32,883 nt of DNA from Scatosoma sp045588185 (GTDB lineage: Bacteria; Bacillota; Clostridia; Christensenellales; Borkfalkiaceae), in the NCBI GenBank assembly GCA_045588185.1, contig JAZNDR010000097.1, positions 1 through 32,883 of the forward strand, read 5' to 3'. Under the pieces are notes generated by a model. That model saw nothing but the letters and a program-made list of their open reading frames with translations. It was not told the DNA's origin and did no database searches. The stretch's first letter is position 1; each line of letters opens with the position of its first letter. Both the position numbers and the translations under genes were made by a program. Shown here piece after piece: positions 30,788 through 32,883 of the stretch.

Positions 30788-30834
30788 GAAATAGATTTTT
30801 TTCGATTTTCGAAATGAATACTTTTACATATGAA

Positions 30835-30858
30835 CATACGCTATTTTTTACGCGTATG
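30835..30858 (+). promoter_or_regulatory. Hairpin next to the pyk ribosome binding site
   Basis: CATACGC (30835-30841) and GCGTATG (30852-30858) form a 7-bp stem with a 10-nt loop. The 3' arm touches the GGGGAG ribosome binding site, so it could affect access to it. There is no U-tract, so it is not a terminator. Confidence 0.4.
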
Positions 30859-30870
30859 GGGAGCGTTTTT

Positions 30871-32277
30871 ATGAAAAAGACTAAGATTATTTGCACTATC
30901 GGTCCTGCGAGCGGAGATAAGAAAACGATTGCCGCTTTAACGGAAGCAGGCTGCGACGTCGTTCGCCTGAATTTTTCCCACGGCACGCACGCTGACCATG
31001 CAGAAAAGATTAAAATTATTAAAGAAGTTCGCGAGGAAAAGCGAGTCCCCCTGCCCATTTTATTAGATACGAAAGGTCCTGAATTCCGTATCAAGACTTT
31101 TAAAGACGGAAAGATATCCCTGCAAGAGGGCGACTCCTTTACCTTTACAACGGAAGACGTTGAGGGCGATCAAACCCGCGTTACCGTGTCTTACGCTAAT
31201 ATCTGCAAAGAGCTTGTAAAAGGCGACAAAATCCTTTTAAACAACGGACTTATGGTGTTCCGCGTAGAAGAAGTGAACGCGCCGAACGTGCATTGCGTCG
31301 TTGAAATCGGCGGTGAGCTTTCCAGCCGTAAATCCATGTTCTTTCCCGACAAAGAACTGCACCTTGATTTCCTTTCCGAACAGGATAAAGCCGATTTACT
31401 GTTCGGTATTGAACAAGACGTGGATTTCGTGGCACTTTCTTTCGTTTCCAAACCGCAAGACGTGCTTATTACAAAAGAGTTCCTCCGTGAAAACGGCGGC
31501 GAGCATATCGACGTTATTGCAAAAATCGAAAACCGCGCGGGTGTGAATAATTTGGAAGAAATTATTAAAGTATCCGACGGTATTATGGTCGCGAGAGGCG
31601 ACCTTGGCGTGGAAATCCCTTATGAGGAGCTCCCTGACGTGCAAAAGCACATTATCAACCGTTGCAGAATCAACGGAAAACGAGTCATTACCGCTACGGA
31701 AATGTTGGAATCTATGATTCACAATCCACGCCCTACGCGTGCGGAAATTTCCGACGTTGCAAACGCCGTATACGACGGCACTTCCGCCGTTATGTTATCG
31801 GGCGAAACCGCCGCAGGCGCGTACCCCGTGCAATCGGTGGCCGCTATGGCAAAAATCGTAAGTAACGCAGAAACGCATATCGAATATATCCAAACCTTGG
31901 ATAATTTCGTAATAGAAAGCACTTCCGAGGCTTTATCCCATTCGGCGGCAACACTCGCAAAAGACTTAAACGCAAGCGCAATCGTCGTATGTACGCTTAC
32001 AGGCGCAACCGCGCGTAAGGTGTCCCGTTTCCGTCCGAATATCAATATCATTGGTATTACGACGGACGTGCACGCTTATCGTCAATTAGCGCTTAGTTGG
32101 GGCGTTTTACCTGCGATGGCGGAAGAATATACCTCCATTGATATTCTCTTTTATTTCGCCAAAGAAATCGCTAAAAAGAGCGGTTTAGTAAAGAAAGGCG
32201 ATACCATCGTAATTACGGGCGGCACACCCAACGGCAAGAGCGGAAACTCCAACCTTATCAACGTGGAAAGACTGTAA
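30871..32277 (+). CDS. pyk: Pyruvate kinase
   Basis: It converts phosphoenolpyruvate and ADP to pyruvate and ATP, the last step of glycolysis. The 468-residue protein starts MKKTKIICTIGPAS and has NFSHGTHADHA, LLDTKGPEFR, the lid (B) domain (about 70-170), IAKIENRAGVNN with the catalytic Lys and metal-binding Glu, MVARGDLGVEIP, ATEMLESM, PTRAEISDVANAVYDG and the C-terminal allosteric domain. It lacks the additional PEP-utiliser-like domain of Bacillus pyruvate kinases. The ATG at 30871 is preferred because GGGAG precedes it by 7 nt and family similarity begins there; an in-frame ATG at 30814 adds 19 residues with no match and lies across the leader hairpin. It is flanked by rnpB on the other strand and a strong terminator. 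Confidence 0.96.
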   Translation: MKKTKIICTIGPASGDKKTIAALTEAGCDVVRLNFSHGTHADHAEKIKIIKEVREEKRVPLPILLDTKGPEFRIKTFKDGKISLQEGDSFTFTTEDVEGDQTRVTVSYANICKELVKGDKILLNNGLMVFRVEEVNAPNVHCVVEIGGELSSRKSMFFPDKELHLDFLSEQDKADLLFGIEQDVDFVALSFVSKPQDVLITKEFLRENGGEHIDVIAKIENRAGVNNLEEIIKVSDGIMVARGDLGVEIPYEELPDVQKHIINRCRINGKRVITATEMLESMIHNPRPTRAEISDVANAVYDGTSAVMLSGETAAGAYPVQSVAAMAKIVSNAETHIEYIQTLDNFVIESTSEALSHSAATLAKDLNASAIVVCTLTGATARKVSRFRPNINIIGITTDVHAYRQLALSWGVLPAMAEEYTSIDILFYFAKEIAKKSGLVKKGDTIVITGGTPNGKSGNSNLINVERL

Positions 32278-32295
32278 TTCCTTTAAAAATAGCAA

Positions 32296-32333
32296 AAAAA
32301 TCCTTGCAAGGTTTTATCCTTGCAAGGATTTTT
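32296..32333. terminator. Bidirectional terminator after pyk
   Basis: A 16-bp perfect stem AAAAATCCTTGCAAGG / CCTTGCAAGGATTTTT with a 6-nt loop has T5 at the end on the plus strand and T-rich sequence on the minus strand. Its end overlaps the stop region of the convergent repeat protein. Confidence 0.92.
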
Positions 32334-32883
32334 ATTCCTCTAAAATGGTCAGCCAACCGAGTTTTAACGTATATGCGAAGTTATCCGTAACGTCGTTTCC
32401 TTCGGCATCGAATATCCGTAAACTGCCTTCTTCTATTTTATTCTGGGTTGTTCCGCCTTCCGTTCTGGACGAAAGGAAATTCGCCGTTGCCGTATGCCCG
32501 TCTAACCCGCCTGTACGGAATATGATTTCGTGCGCCGTCAAAGGTGTACCGTCGTATTCCTTTTGCGCCGAAGCTGTCGCAAGCAAGACTGTACGTTGTT
32601 CAATAGCAAAGTTTACCGTATCGAAGTTTATGGTATATTGCGAAGTAATATCCTCGCCCGTTTCCGCGTCATAGACTGTAACGCACGTTCTCGCAACGTC
32701 CTCATCAAAGCCCTCGCCTACGTTTTGAATAGACGGAATCCCCGACAAATCGAACAGTACCGTTACCGTATCGGAAAGATCGACCTCTTCGTAAACGCCA
32801 AGTTCGCTATTCCAAGCGACCGTCCACCATTCGTCCGTTTCGTCGTAGGCAAGCGGAGTTCCGTCGTAGACTTTCGTCTTTTC
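32332..32883 (-). CDS. C-terminal part of a YDG/MBG-type repeat protein (5' end outside window)
   Basis: The reading frame is open to the window edge, giving the last 183 residues of a larger protein. Two copies of the motif K-x-YDGTPL are seen (KTKVYDGTPLAYD near the start and QKEYDGTPLTAHE about 95 residues later), each following a segment like VxFxIxxRTV. This is typical of the beta-rich YDG/MBG modules found in tandem in secreted Firmicute surface proteins. Two DAExGxD(I/V)T(S/D) segments also repeat. The end (KLGWLTILEE) has no LPXTG signal or membrane anchor, so anchoring, if any, must be elsewhere. A TTG-initiated shorter ORF inside it is not a credible start. Confidence 0.75.
   Translation of the reverse strand, partial: EKTKVYDGTPLAYDETDEWWTVAWNSELGVYEEVDLSDTVTVLFDLSGIPSIQNVGEGFDEDVARTCVTVYDAETGEDITSQYTINFDTVNFAIEQRTVLLATASAQKEYDGTPLTAHEIIFRTGGLDGHTATANFLSSRTEGGTTQNKIEEGSLRIFDAEGNDVTDNFAYTLKLGWLTILEE

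Overview
The window looks like chromosomal DNA of a spore-forming, mid-GC Firmicute of the Clostridia type. The indicators are a sporulation sigma factor with a SigK-like pro-sequence, a type-A RNase P RNA, the order miaB-mutS-mutL-miaA-ynbB, a cysteine desulfurase paired with a short ThiI, consensus SigA promoters and AGGAGG-type ribosome binding sites. No phage, IS element, plasmid or CRISPR genes are visible. The species cannot be named from sequence reading alone.

Layout. 1-2550: the 3' end of ychF, a C_GCAxxG_C_C protein, a divergent Sfp-type phosphopantetheinyl transferase, then mtnN and ung. 2554-10891 (minus): a tRNA-modification and mismatch-repair operon, miaB-mutS-mutL-miaA-ynbB, with a clear promoter at 10924-10952. 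11042-13276 (plus): a class A penicillin-binding protein. 13325-16200 (minus): a two-TM protein, a NifS-like desulfurase and thiI. 16261-23693 (minus): carB fused to dapF, carA, argJ and an acyl-ACP thioesterase. 23936-26524 (plus): an 862-residue protein with a PadR winged helix, a coiled coil of about 500 residues and four membrane helices. 26574-26939: a parS-like site and two tRNA-Val(GAC) copies, one carrying a 37-nt hairpin insertion. 26954-30060 (minus): fucU, a GGGtGRT protein, a NifU-like scaffold and sigK. 30181-30712: palindromic repeats and rnpB (minus). 30871-32277: pyk. 32332-32883: the C-terminal end of a YDG/MBG-type repeat protein that runs off the window.

The most unusual part is the carbamoyl-phosphate locus. 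CarA lacks both the nucleophilic Cys (Gly248) and the catalytic His (Met331) of its glutaminase triad, while CarB looks fully intact, so the enzyme should use free ammonia. CarB continues without a break into a DapF domain whose first catalytic Cys is Gly1144. The neighbouring ArgJ homologue lacks the family's GxDPNWGR motif and usual C-terminus. The carA leader has a perfect extended promoter, a 39-codon leader ORF, a hairpin followed by a U-rich tract, and an intrinsic terminator that overlaps the leader stop codon. This layout closely resembles the UTP-sensing attenuator of E. coli pyrBI.

Other points of note are two perfect TTGACA-N17-TATAAT promoters placed so that the transcripts would be leaderless or nearly so (phosphopantetheinyl transferase and thioesterase), a dispersed palindromic repeat family with three copies, and direct and inverted repeats at the promoters between the thioesterase and the PadR-like gene.
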